A stretch of 64,000 nt of DNA. Source: Bacillota bacterium (GTDB lineage: Bacteria > Bacillota > Clostridia > Peptostreptococcales > Anaerovoracaceae). Of this stretch, positions 52,101-61,223 are shown piece by piece; within the stretch, counting starts at the first letter, position 1, and the number at the start of each line of letters is the position of its first letter. The notes beneath the pieces are model-generated. The model saw only the letters and a program-made list of their open reading frames with translations, did no database searches and had not been told where the DNA came from. The position numbers and the translations under genes were made by a program. Where the stretch lies: positions 1 through 64,000 of the forward strand of contig JAQXQE010000010.1 in assembly GCA_029101005.1 (NCBI GenBank). Reading direction: 5' to 3'.

Positions 52101-54512
52101 ATGAAGAGACATCGAATAAGACGAATAAGCATCATTTTGCTCGCAATGCTTCTCTCAATTGGAACAGCCATCACTGCATATGGTAACGAAAGCAAGGCTG
52201 TAAGGACCTTTGGATATCTCGAAGATCCGAATGTTGAGAAAGTCTATGTTCACGATATGGTTGAGGCGGCAAAGGATTCTCCTGATGGACTCAACAAGGC
52301 AAGACCGGCAAGATACGATGCAAGGAATCTCTCATATAATAGATTAATTGCAGTCAAGAATCAGCTATATGCTGGAATCTGCTGGGCGTGTTCAACAGCG
52401 ACAGCAGCAGAGAGAAGCTGGCTGCAGGAGCAGGTCAATAATGGTAAGAATCCAAGCTCATCAACAACACTGAGCCCTGCTCATCTTGCATTCTTCAACT
52501 ACAGTAGAGTGAACGATCCTCTCGGTAATACTGCTGGCGATGCGACAACCATCACAGCAAGTGATAAGAACTGGAAGTCCCTGGGTGGTAATAGCACAAT
52601 GGCGACTATCACAATGTCGAACTGGATTGGCCTAGCAGCAGATTCAGTTGCGCCACTCTCAAGCTATAACAATGCTCAATATCAGACTATCAACTCAGCT
52701 CGCTGCTATGACAGCAATGAGCTCATCCTTCAGAATTCGAGATGGCTCAATTCGATGGATGAGATTAAGTCAGAGATTCAATCAAAGGGAGCAGTCGTAG
52801 CAGACTACTATCACCAGGATGCCTGTCTCGGATCAGATAAAGTAAGCTACTACTACGAGGATGAGCATAAGACAAATCACGCGATTACAATCGTAGGTTG
52901 GGACGATAATTATTACAATAAGAAGTTTGATGGTGAGGGTCGCTACTATCCGGAAGATAATGGAGCTTGGATCTGTCAGAATAGCTGGGGTTCGAGCTGG
53001 GGCGAGAATGGATACTTCTACATCTCATATTATGATGCGACTCTGGCTAATCCAGTATCCCTGGATATGCAGCCTGCGGGGACATACGATTACAACTATC
53101 AGTACGATGGCAATACTAGTCCAGCCATAATGGAGATGGACATCGGGGATAAGTTTGTTAACTTCTACACCGCTAAGGGTGCTGAGTCAGAACTTCTCAA
53201 AGCAGTAGGCTTCACAACCTGGACCCAATCTGGAACTGCAAAATACAAGATAGAGATATATACAGGAGTAAGCGGAACATCATCTCTGACAAGTTCTAAG
53301 AGAGTATCCTCATTCACAGCTAGCGCAACTGGAGCCGGCTTCAAGACGGCTGTGTTACCAAGTCCAGTAGAACTGGTCAAAGGAACGAAATTCGCTGTGT
53401 CTATCACATACACTGGAGGAGCAGGAAGGTTAGTACAATTCGGTGTTGAGATGCCAGGTGATAATTCGGGTTACAGCTATGTTTGTCAGAACAGCAGTGG
53501 TCACAGCTATTTCTACGATAATGGCGGGAGCTGGAGAGACTTCGGAAGCAAGTATAACTCCGCGGGAAGAGTAAAAGCTTTTACTGTGGAAACACCTTAC
53601 GAGAGACTTGGAGGAGCGACGAGATATGATACTTCGCTCAAGATTGCAAATCGCCTTAAGAAGGCTAAGGGCGTAAGTAAGTTCGATAATATAGTAGTAG
53701 CCTGCGGAACTAACTACCCTGATGCACTTGCGGGAGGATATCTCGCTTATGTGAAGAACGCGCCACTGATTACGGTGAACGCATCATCAGAGACGAGTGT
53801 TGCGAACTATATCAATAACAACCTCAAGTCTGGCGGAAGAGTATATATTCTTGGTGACAGCGGAGCGGTATCTTCAAACTTCGAAAGGAAGCTTGATAAT
53901 CTGAGTGTCAACTGCAACATTACAAGACTTGGCGGAAAGACAAGATATGAGACGAATCTCAAGATTATTGGGGAAGCTGGAGTTACAGCGACTAAGGGAT
54001 ACAGCGGAGATTTGCTGATCTGTGCCGGCAATGGTTTTGCGGACAGCCTTTCGGCATCGGCTACGAAGAGACCAATCATGCTCGTATCGGATAAGCTGAC
54101 TGCAATACAGAAGGCGTACATCAAGTCTCTCAGTGGAATCAATAATATCTATATCATTGGAGGAAGTGATGTAGTTAATTCATCTATCGAGGCTGAACTT
54201 AGAGATGCAAAGCCGTCCACCAATATTGAGAGATTAGCTGGACCAACGAGATATGATACTTCAACTCTTGTTGCGAAGAGACTTCTAAGCGGAACAAGAA
54301 GGAAGCTTGTTCTCGCATATGGCAAGAATTTCCCAGACGGTCTATCGGGCGGACCGCTTGCGATGGCTCTTAACGCACCTCTTATTCTCGTGGACAACAG
54401 CCATACGAGCGCGGCAAGAACTTATGCGAAGTATTGTGGTGCAAGCAGTGCGACTGTTCTCGGTGACAGCAGCCTGATATCTGCACAATCTGTTCTGAAT
54501 ATTATTCAGTAG
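52101..54512 (+). CDS. Cwp84-like papain-fold surface peptidase with three CWB2 modules
   Basis: 803 residues. Signal peptide (1-28), propeptide (about 30-75), C1A peptidase with oxyanion Gln88, catalytic Cys94 (GICWACS), His in NHAITIVGWD and Asn in CQNSWGSSWGENGYFYISY, then a lectin-like beta domain (about 340-495) and three CWB2 modules starting near 501, 607 and 708. Length and domain order match Clostridioides difficile Cwp84, the protease that matures the S-layer precursor. The modules should bind an anionic wall polymer. ATG at 52101 after AAAGGAGGAG. No SlpA-like substrate is seen in this window. Confidence 0.92.
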   Translation: MKRHRIRRISIILLAMLLSIGTAITAYGNESKAVRTFGYLEDPNVEKVYVHDMVEAAKDSPDGLNKARPARYDARNLSYNRLIAVKNQLYAGICWACSTATAAERSWLQEQVNNGKNPSSSTTLSPAHLAFFNYSRVNDPLGNTAGDATTITASDKNWKSLGGNSTMATITMSNWIGLAADSVAPLSSYNNAQYQTINSARCYDSNELILQNSRWLNSMDEIKSEIQSKGAVVADYYHQDACLGSDKVSYYYEDEHKTNHAITIVGWDDNYYNKKFDGEGRYYPEDNGAWICQNSWGSSWGENGYFYISYYDATLANPVSLDMQPAGTYDYNYQYDGNTSPAIMEMDIGDKFVNFYTAKGAESELLKAVGFTTWTQSGTAKYKIEIYTGVSGTSSLTSSKRVSSFTASATGAGFKTAVLPSPVELVKGTKFAVSITYTGGAGRLVQFGVEMPGDNSGYSYVCQNSSGHSYFYDNGGSWRDFGSKYNSAGRVKAFTVETPYERLGGATRYDTSLKIANRLKKAKGVSKFDNIVVACGTNYPDALAGGYLAYVKNAPLITVNASSETSVANYINNNLKSGGRVYILGDSGAVSSNFERKLDNLSVNCNITRLGGKTRYETNLKIIGEAGVTATKGYSGDLLICAGNGFADSLSASATKRPIMLVSDKLTAIQKAYIKSLSGINNIYIIGGSDVVNSSIEAELRDAKPSTNIERLAGPTRYDTSTLVAKRLLSGTRRKLVLAYGKNFPDGLSGGPLAMALNAPLILVDNSHTSAARTYAKYCGASSATVLGDSSLISAQSVLNIIQ

Positions 54513-54569
54513 AATAATGGCAAATTAGGTGGACCAAAGTATAGAATTAAACAGTCATTATAATGAAGC

Positions 54570-54602
54570 GCATGTTCGCATTGACCGCGGACATGCGTTT
54601 TG
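54570..54602 (+). terminator. Terminator-like hairpin after first Cwp84-like gene
   Basis: Eleven-pair stem CGCATGTTCGC / GCGGACATGCG with a seven-base loop, then TTTGATTT. Strong stem, imperfect T-tract. Confidence 0.65.
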
Positions 54603-54636
54603 ATTTGAACTAGATACTAATGAGGGTGATTCTATT

Positions 54637-54681
54637 ATGGCACTCAGAGGCGTATATGCTCTGAGAAGAAGAGAGAATTAA
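54637..54681 (+). CDS. Candidate 14-residue leader peptide or micro-ORF
   Basis: ATG 54637 with GAGGGTG eight bases upstream encodes MALRGVYALRRREN and stop. The coding sequence contains a perfect hairpin CTCAGAG / CTCTGAG (54643-54665), and a strong terminator follows 25 bases after the stop. The unit lies alone between two terminators in the 54513-54867 gap. Three consecutive AGA Arg codons could make it a translation-sensing attenuator for the peptidase gene downstream. No homologue is recalled; it may be spurious. Confidence 0.4.
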   Translation: MALRGVYALRRREN

Positions 54682-54705
54682 TATTCGTATTCTTGGGTAC
54701 GTTTA

Positions 54706-54735
54706 ACAGGCGGACATAACATACGCCTGTTTTTC
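54706..54735 (+). terminator. Terminator (or attenuator) before second Cwp84-like gene
   Basis: Stem ACAGGCG / CGCCTGT with an 11-base loop followed by five T and C. It lies 130 bases upstream of the next start, so it could be an attenuator if transcription comes from upstream. The rest of the gap to 54867 is A-rich with a small TGTCT / AGACA inverted repeat (54832-54845). Confidence 0.75.
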
Positions 54736-54867
54736 TTTGCAAAACATAGACAAAATAGCAGAAAAATAGAACCAAAAGCTAGAAAACCTTACTCTTTATA
54801 TAGAGGAAAGAAGTGTAATATCGTAAATAACTGTCTAATCAGACAAATACTAAGAGAGGATAAGCAA

Positions 54868-57294
54868 ATGAATAAGAATTCTAAGATTACGCTGGGAATC
54901 TTAAGACGAGTATTCGTATTTGTGATGTCAACGATGATAACTGTTGCCATCGCTGCATTTGCGTTTGCGGATTATTCTTATGCTGAAGAGACGTATTATG
55001 GTCTTCTGAAGCCTAATGGCAACAACTATAATATGGGCTCGAGCGCTTCTCTTAACAATGCGATAACTGGAGATAATGCTTCGAAATATCCAGATAAGTA
55101 TGATGGAAGAAAGCTCGGATATTCGAAATACATCAGCCTCAAGGATCAGAAGGGCACAGGTCTCTGCTGGGCATGTTCAACAATGACTGCTGTAGAGAGA
55201 AGCTGGTTGCACGAGCAGTACAAGAAGGGTCAAAGCTATAGCCCTGTTACTCTCTCTCCTGCTCATCTCGGATACTTCTTCTATAACAGAGCTACCGATC
55301 CGCTCGGCCTTACTACAGGCGATAGAAACTACATCGCTGACAAGTACTCTTCCGACTATAACTGGAAGACGCTCGGCGGAAGCAGTGAGCTTGCATATAC
55401 TGCATTATCTACTTGGTCTGGAATGGCGAAGGATTCAGTTGCGCCACTCACATCATACAATTCTGTTAAGTTCCAGAGCATCAGCTCATCGCAGTGCTAT
55501 AACGATACTTTAACAATTGAGAATGCAGAGTACCTATATTCAATTGCTGAGGTAAAGCAGGCAATTATGGATCACGGTGCTGTAACTGCAGACTACTATC
55601 ACAACAATAAGTATCTTGGATCAGATAAGAGAAGTTACTTCTGCGAGAAGTCAACAGCAGCCAATCATGCAATAACAATCGTTGGTTGGGACAACAGCTA
55701 CAGCAGATTCAAGTTCGACGGAGCTGGTTCATTCTGGCCAGATGGAGATGGAGCATGGATTTGTCAGAACAGCTGGGGTTCAAACTGGGCTGATGGCGGA
55801 TACTTCTATATCTCATACTACGATGTGAATCTGTCCGACCCAATCTACTATGATGTACAGAAGGCCGACACGTACACATACAACTACCAGTACGATGGAA
55901 CTGGTAACCCAAATTGCAAGATAGTTTCGCTTGGAACATCTTTCGTGAACTTCTATACTTCTAAGGGTGCTTCAAAAGAAAGACTTGATGCAATCGGATT
56001 CACAAACCTTGCGGTCAATAACAAGACTCTTGGATATACAGTTAACATCTACACGAATGCGAGCAGCCCAGCAGACCTGACTGAAGAGAATCTCGTATCG
56101 AGCTTCAAGGCTGAGACAAGCGGTGGCGGTTTCAGCACCTTCGAACTTCCTAACGAAGTAGTAATGAAAGAGGGAACAAACTTCGCTGTTTGTGTGACCT
56201 ATGACACGGCTGATGATCCAGCAGACAAGTGCCTCTTCGGTATTGAGCATGCATCATCTGCATATTCAGCAATCAGATTCAATGTTTCACTTGCCGAGGG
56301 TCAGAGTTATATCTGCATAGGTGGCAACTGGACTGACCTTGCTACGAAGAAGTACAGTGCTCGTATCAAAGCGTACACAAATCCAGCTAACACAACAAGA
56401 ATTGCTGGATTGACAAGATATAAGACATCAACAATGATCGCCGACAGCCTGAAGAAAGCTAAGGGCGGTGAGCGTTTCGACAACATTGTCATCGCATGCG
56501 GAACCAACTATCCGGATGCCCTTGCCGGCGGATATCTCGCAGACAAGAAGAACGCTCCACTTATCACTGTTAACACAACAGTCGAGTCGACTGTTGCGGC
56601 CTACATCGAAACCAACCTCAAGAGCGGCGGTACAGTATATATCCTCGGAGATGTGAGTGCCGTATCAACGGCTTTCGAGAAGAAGGTCAAAGCACTTGGT
56701 GTTGCACCGTCAGTTAAGCGTCTCGGCGGAAGAACTCGTTACGAGACCAACCTCTTAATCCTCGAGGAAGCTGGCGTTACAGACGAGGATATCCTGGTAT
56801 GCGCAGGTAACGGATATGCGGACAGTTTATCAGCATCTGCGGTTGAAAGACCAATTCTGCTCGTGGGAAAGAGTATGACAGATGCACAGAAGCGTTTTAT
56901 CGCAGAGAGACAGTCTTCCAATATATATATCATCGGTGGAAGCGATGTAGTACCGTCCGATATCGAGAAGACACTTAAGGATGAAGAGAACTGGGGTAGA
57001 GCCCTGAACGTTACAAGACTTGCGGGTGCGACAAGATACCAGACATCGACACTCGTAGCGGAGACATTCTTTAGCGGAGACGTTGAGAAGATCGTTCTCG
57101 CATACGGTAAGAACTTCCCAGACGGACTCTCAGGAGGACCTCTCGCTATGGAGTTCAACGCACCGCTGATTCTCGTAGAGAACAGCCAAACAGCGGCTGC
57201 AGCAGCCTTTGCGACAGCCAAAAACGTGCAAGATTGCGTGATTCTGGGCGATTCTACACTGATTTCTAACGCTGCAGTGAACAAAATCATATAA
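54868..57294 (+). CDS. Second Cwp84-like papain-fold surface peptidase with three CWB2 modules
   Basis: 808 residues, the same layout as the gene before it: signal peptide (1-38), propeptide, C1A domain (KDQKGTGLCWACS with Gln six residues before the catalytic Cys; NHAITIVGWD; ICQNSWGSNWADGGYFYISYYD), lectin-like domain, and CWB2 modules beginning near 510, 616 and 714. It is clearly paralogous but diverged along its whole length, so the duplication is old. In C. difficile the pair Cwp84/Cwp13 has this relation. Start follows AGAGAGGA. Ends at its own terminator. Confidence 0.92.
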   Translation: MNKNSKITLGILRRVFVFVMSTMITVAIAAFAFADYSYAEETYYGLLKPNGNNYNMGSSASLNNAITGDNASKYPDKYDGRKLGYSKYISLKDQKGTGLCWACSTMTAVERSWLHEQYKKGQSYSPVTLSPAHLGYFFYNRATDPLGLTTGDRNYIADKYSSDYNWKTLGGSSELAYTALSTWSGMAKDSVAPLTSYNSVKFQSISSSQCYNDTLTIENAEYLYSIAEVKQAIMDHGAVTADYYHNNKYLGSDKRSYFCEKSTAANHAITIVGWDNSYSRFKFDGAGSFWPDGDGAWICQNSWGSNWADGGYFYISYYDVNLSDPIYYDVQKADTYTYNYQYDGTGNPNCKIVSLGTSFVNFYTSKGASKERLDAIGFTNLAVNNKTLGYTVNIYTNASSPADLTEENLVSSFKAETSGGGFSTFELPNEVVMKEGTNFAVCVTYDTADDPADKCLFGIEHASSAYSAIRFNVSLAEGQSYICIGGNWTDLATKKYSARIKAYTNPANTTRIAGLTRYKTSTMIADSLKKAKGGERFDNIVIACGTNYPDALAGGYLADKKNAPLITVNTTVESTVAAYIETNLKSGGTVYILGDVSAVSTAFEKKVKALGVAPSVKRLGGRTRYETNLLILEEAGVTDEDILVCAGNGYADSLSASAVERPILLVGKSMTDAQKRFIAERQSSNIYIIGGSDVVPSDIEKTLKDEENWGRALNVTRLAGATRYQTSTLVAETFFSGDVEKIVLAYGKNFPDGLSGGPLAMEFNAPLILVENSQTAAAAAFATAKNVQDCVILGDSTLISNAAVNKII

Positions 57295-57366
57295 AATGTG
57301 CTCAAAAGCACAAGATATGGGTAGTCAATAACCCAATATACTAGATATTGATGTGAAGAGTTTGTG

Positions 57367-57410
57367 AAAATCGGCGTCAGACAGCAAAAAAAGCGCCGAT
57401 TTTGCTTTGT
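57367..57410 (+). terminator. Terminator after second Cwp84-like gene
   Basis: Ten-pair stem AAAATCGGCG / CGCCGATTTT, then GCTTTGTT. Confidence 0.8.
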
Positions 57411-57426
57411 TCTAAAGGTCGTTAGT

Positions 57427-57456
57427 TTGCCCTCAAACCCTTGAAAATGCTACAAT
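57427..57456 (+). promoter_or_regulatory. Promoter of C39-like/CWB2 gene
   Basis: TTGCCC (57427-57432), 18-bp spacer, TGC-TACAAT extended -10 (hexamer 57451-57456). Confidence 0.55.
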
Positions 57457-57504
57457 ATAGCGAAATTTTGTTAAAGGTTATTGTAAAGAAAAGAGTTATA
57501 TCAT

Positions 57505-59403
57505 ATGCGTAAAACCCTGAAATCATTACTTGTTATTCTTATGATCTGCATCACAGTTGTGGGCTCACCGGCAGCAACTCAGACTGCAGAGGCAGCAAGC
57601 GTAACGGACAAGGCTGTATATTGGACTACTGGGTACAATAGATCATATTGTACTTTTACAGCAAACATATACATGATCAGAAGAGCAATGATTGCCAGAG
57701 GATCAACACAGTGGTCAAAAGTAACATATAAGACAGCAGGAAGCGCACTCTGTGCAGGTGTTCCAGCTATGAAGTGGCATTACACTTTCTCAAGTGATGG
57801 AGTGACTGTTAAGGGTGAGCACATCACACTCAGCGGGTCAGCTTCACAGAAGGCTGCAAAGCTGAGAGCACTGCTCGACAAGCATCCAGAGGGAGTAGTT
57901 GTAAGAGGTAACCGTCTTGCTGGATACGCTCACGGTGCGCTCCTTACAGGATACTATGGCAAGGGCAACAACCAGTTCTGGGTTGCTGACTCAACACATA
58001 ATGCAAGCAAGTTCGTAAGCTCACCAAGAGGAATCGAGACTTGGGCTAAGTCAACACTTAACGATGTATCAAACGTACAGGACGTATGGTATCTGAAGAG
58101 CGTAAGCGGCATCGCTAAGAGTGCGAAGAACACTTGGATTACATTGAACGGCAAGAAGTATTACTACGATGCTGAGAACAAGAGAGTAAGAGGCTGGAAG
58201 ACAATCGGAGACAACCAGTACTACTTCAGCCTTAATGATGGTCACCTTCTGACGGGTTACCAGATTATTGACGGCGAGCCTGTATACCTCGACGAGAAGA
58301 CAGGTGCGCTTATTGAGGACGAGAACCTCGCAGTACAGCACTGCTTCGGAGAGAACAGATATGCTACAGCACTTACAGTTGCAGACGCACTGAAGTATGA
58401 GCTTGGCGTAGAGAAGTTCGATACAATCGTAGTAGCAAATGGAACAAACTATCCAGATGCACTTTCTGGTGGATATCTTGCAAGCAAGAACAATGCACCA
58501 ATCCTTCTGGTTGGCAAGGGCTATGAGAAGGCAATCGCAACATATATTCAGTCCACACTCTCAGAGAATGGTAAGGTATACATCCTCGGAGATAAGGGAG
58601 CTGTATCAGAGAATTTCGAGAAGCTCGTAATAGATAAGGGAGCTACAGTGGAGAGACTGGCAGGTTCAACACGTTATGAGACAAATCTCGCAATCATTGA
58701 GGAGACAGGAGTAGAAGACGGAGAGCTTCTCGTATGCAATGGCGGAAGCTATGCAGACAGCCTCTCAGCTTCATGTGCAGGTAAGCCAATCCTTCTCGTT
58801 GGATCATCACTCACAGCAGATCAGAAGGCATTCATCGAGAAGAACTCTGACAAGGTAACTATTCTCGGTGGAACAAAGGCAGTTAACTCAACTGTTGAGA
58901 AGCAGATCAGAGATATTCTTGAGGAGCCTGTAGCTGAGCCTGATAAGGAGGATGCTGAGGTAGTAGATCCTGCTGAGGAGGAGCCTGTTGATGGTACAGA
59001 TACAGATGCTGAGGTTAATGCTGAGGCTGACGCAGATGCTGTAGCAGAGGAGGACGAGAATAAGGACGTAGAGACAACTCACAAGATTGCTGCTGAGCAC
59101 GTTACAACAGAGCCAAGCGTTAAGAGAATTGCAGGAAGAGATCGTTATGCAACATCAGCTCTGATCGCAATGGAGTTTGGTGGAACAAACAACGGAGTAA
59201 TTCTCGTATACGGTAAGAACTTCCCAGATGGACTCTCAGGTGGTCCGCTTGCAGCAATCACAGACAGACCTATCGTGCTTGCTTCAAGCTCAAATACAGA
59301 GCACGCAAAGAATGTTGTATCTGGAATGGATGCTCGTACAGCCTTCGTAATCGGAGGACCTGGACTCATCTCAAGAGCTACAGCAGAAACAATTTGCGGC
59401 TAA
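57505..59403 (+). CDS. Secreted C39-like cysteine peptidase with wall-binding repeats and three CWB2 modules
   Basis: 632 residues. Signal peptide (1-31, ending AEAA). Residues about 35-195 look like a C39-type papain-like fold: Cys49 in SYCTFTANIYMIRRAM, His143 in GYAHGALLTGYYG and Asp162 in QFWVADS, in the right order and spacing for a Cys-His-Asp triad. Next come two or three short Tyr/Trp repeats (KYYYDAENKRVRGWKTIGDNQYYF) of the choline-binding type, then CWB2 modules near 279, 382 and 539. Modules 2 and 3 are split by a ~60-residue acidic Asp/Glu/Ala linker (about 473-535), unique among the five CWB2 proteins here. Peptidase activity is inference; substrate unknown. Confidence 0.8.
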   Translation: MRKTLKSLLVILMICITVVGSPAATQTAEAASVTDKAVYWTTGYNRSYCTFTANIYMIRRAMIARGSTQWSKVTYKTAGSALCAGVPAMKWHYTFSSDGVTVKGEHITLSGSASQKAAKLRALLDKHPEGVVVRGNRLAGYAHGALLTGYYGKGNNQFWVADSTHNASKFVSSPRGIETWAKSTLNDVSNVQDVWYLKSVSGIAKSAKNTWITLNGKKYYYDAENKRVRGWKTIGDNQYYFSLNDGHLLTGYQIIDGEPVYLDEKTGALIEDENLAVQHCFGENRYATALTVADALKYELGVEKFDTIVVANGTNYPDALSGGYLASKNNAPILLVGKGYEKAIATYIQSTLSENGKVYILGDKGAVSENFEKLVIDKGATVERLAGSTRYETNLAIIEETGVEDGELLVCNGGSYADSLSASCAGKPILLVGSSLTADQKAFIEKNSDKVTILGGTKAVNSTVEKQIRDILEEPVAEPDKEDAEVVDPAEEEPVDGTDTDAEVNAEADADAVAEEDENKDVETTHKIAAEHVTTEPSVKRIAGRDRYATSALIAMEFGGTNNGVILVYGKNFPDGLSGGPLAAITDRPIVLASSSNTEHAKNVVSGMDARTAFVIGGPGLISRATAETICG

Positions 59404-59447
59404 TAGCACTCAATTGGTATATAATAGAATAGACTATAAATAAGTTG

Positions 59448-59476
59448 AAAGCAGCCTTAATCGAAAGGTTGCTTTT
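59448..59476 (+). terminator. Terminator before GH25 gene
   Basis: Eleven-pair stem AAAGCAGCCTT / AAGGTTGCTTT with a six-base loop, then TGG. Short T-tract. Confidence 0.65.
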
Positions 59477-59511
59477 GGCGTCTTATGAAATACGGAGAAA
59501 TATAGAAAGAA

Positions 59512-61212
59512 ATGAACAAATCTGGAAGAAGACGAGTCCTCGGAGGCTTTCTTGCGGCTATATTGACTATCAGCGCAGCACCACTTACGGTCAGTGCTGA
59601 TGCTGGAGATAATCCACAGCCGAACAGCTGGAGATACGGAGAGGAGGCTTCAGGAGAACAATTGAACAGAGCTTACACAGCATCTGCGAATCTAAAGAAA
59701 GAAGACTTCGGAGCGCTTCGAAAGGGTATTGATGTATCATATGCGCAGGGCAAGATAGATTGGGCAAAGGTCAAGGCCAGCGGAATAGAGTTCGCAATTC
59801 TCAGACTGTGTTACGGCTATCATTATGGATACGACGAGCAGTTCAAATATAATGCGAGCGAGTGTGAGAGACTTGGTATTCCTTACGGGGTATATGTGTA
59901 CTCATACACAGAAACAGCGAAGGAGACACAGCTCGAGGCAGAGAATGCACTTAATCTGCTAGAAGGATATTCGCCAAGCTATCCAGTATACTTCGATCTT
60001 GAGGACAGCATAGTTCTCAACGCAGCCAAGAAGACAGGAAATGCATCAAAGTGGATAAGCGAACAAGCAGTCAGCTTCTGCCAGATTATGGAGGATAATG
60101 GATATACACCGGGAATCTATGCAAATCTGAATTGGTTCAACAATTATCTTAACAGTACAACTGTAGACAAATATGAGAAATGGGTTGCTCAGTATAATCT
60201 AGAGTGTCAGTATAAGAAGCCATATGCTATGTGGCAGTACAGTAGCGCGGGTTCAGTTGACGGAATTAAGGGAGATGTCGATCTGAACTTCGACTTCAAG
60301 GAAAGAACAGATGAACCTGTCTTCCGCTATGAGAGATTTGCCGGAGCAAGCAGATATAAGACGGCTACAGCAATAGCGAATGGATTGCTGAAGATACAAG
60401 GCAAGAGCAAATTCGATAATATTGTCGTAGCATCTGGAGAGAATTATCCTGATGCATTAACAGGGTGTTATCTTGCATCAGCATACAATGCACCAGTGCT
60501 GATGGTTAACAAGGCTAATGAGACATATGTAGCTGATTATATAAAGGGGAAGCTTAATTCGGGCGGTAAGATATTTATTCTCGGAGATAAAAAGGTTGTA
60601 TCATCTGCGCTTGAGACAAAGCTCAAAGCGTATGGCAATGTGCAGCGCCTTGCTGGTGCGACAAGATATGATACCAATCTAGACATACTTAAAGCGGCAC
60701 CTAATGCGAAGGAGCTTGTAGTATGTTCTGGCGAGGGATATGCGGATAGCCTTTCGGCATCATCATGTGGCAGGCCGATGATGATAGTTGGAGCATCCCT
60801 CACCAGCAAACAGAAGGAGTACCTGAAGACGGCAGGCTATGAGAAGATATACATTATCGGAGGAGTATCTGCGGTAAGCAGCGCGGTAGAGATTGATCTT
60901 CCGATGTATGCGACATCGGATGTAATCAGAATAAGCGGAGGCACAAGGTACGAGACTTCACGCCTTGTCGCAGAAGCCTTCTTCAAGGACCCAGCGGTAG
61001 CTGCTTTTACCATCGGAGACAATTTCCCGGATGGAATAGCAGGAGGATCTCTTGCGAACGCGTGTGGGGCTCCAGTGCTGCTTGTGAACAAGGATAACAA
61101 CGTGCAAGCGAAGTTATATACTCAGGTTAAGACATCGATACGAAGGGCGATGATATACGGAGATGCCAGTGTAGTATCGAAGGCGATAATCGAGAAACTT
61201 TTCGAGAACTAA
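59512..61212 (+). CDS. GH25 lysozyme with three CWB2 modules
   Basis: 566 residues. Signal peptide (1-29, ending VSA). A glycoside hydrolase 25 domain (about 70-265) shows KGIDVSYAQGKIDWAKVKASG, FAILRLCYG, GVYVYSY and the catalytic D162-L-E164 in YPVYFDLED, then WQYSSAGSVDGIKGDVDLNFDF. It should cut the MurNAc-GlcNAc bond of peptidoglycan. CWB2 modules start near 274, 376 and 472; the third is the least canonical of its class (NFPDGIAGGSLA). Likely wall turnover or separation at the surface. Confidence 0.92.
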   Translation: MNKSGRRRVLGGFLAAILTISAAPLTVSADAGDNPQPNSWRYGEEASGEQLNRAYTASANLKKEDFGALRKGIDVSYAQGKIDWAKVKASGIEFAILRLCYGYHYGYDEQFKYNASECERLGIPYGVYVYSYTETAKETQLEAENALNLLEGYSPSYPVYFDLEDSIVLNAAKKTGNASKWISEQAVSFCQIMEDNGYTPGIYANLNWFNNYLNSTTVDKYEKWVAQYNLECQYKKPYAMWQYSSAGSVDGIKGDVDLNFDFKERTDEPVFRYERFAGASRYKTATAIANGLLKIQGKSKFDNIVVASGENYPDALTGCYLASAYNAPVLMVNKANETYVADYIKGKLNSGGKIFILGDKKVVSSALETKLKAYGNVQRLAGATRYDTNLDILKAAPNAKELVVCSGEGYADSLSASSCGRPMMIVGASLTSKQKEYLKTAGYEKIYIIGGVSAVSSAVEIDLPMYATSDVIRISGGTRYETSRLVAEAFFKDPAVAAFTIGDNFPDGIAGGSLANACGAPVLLVNKDNNVQAKLYTQVKTSIRRAMIYGDASVVSKAIIEKLFEN

Positions 61213-61223
61213 GAGAGAAAGAT

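Noticed and set aside
57295-57504. Further riboswitches in front of the CWB2 genes
   Set aside because: The gaps at 54.5-54.9, 57.3-57.5 and 59.4-59.5 kb contain only simple terminator stems; no GEMM or other known aptamer core was found.
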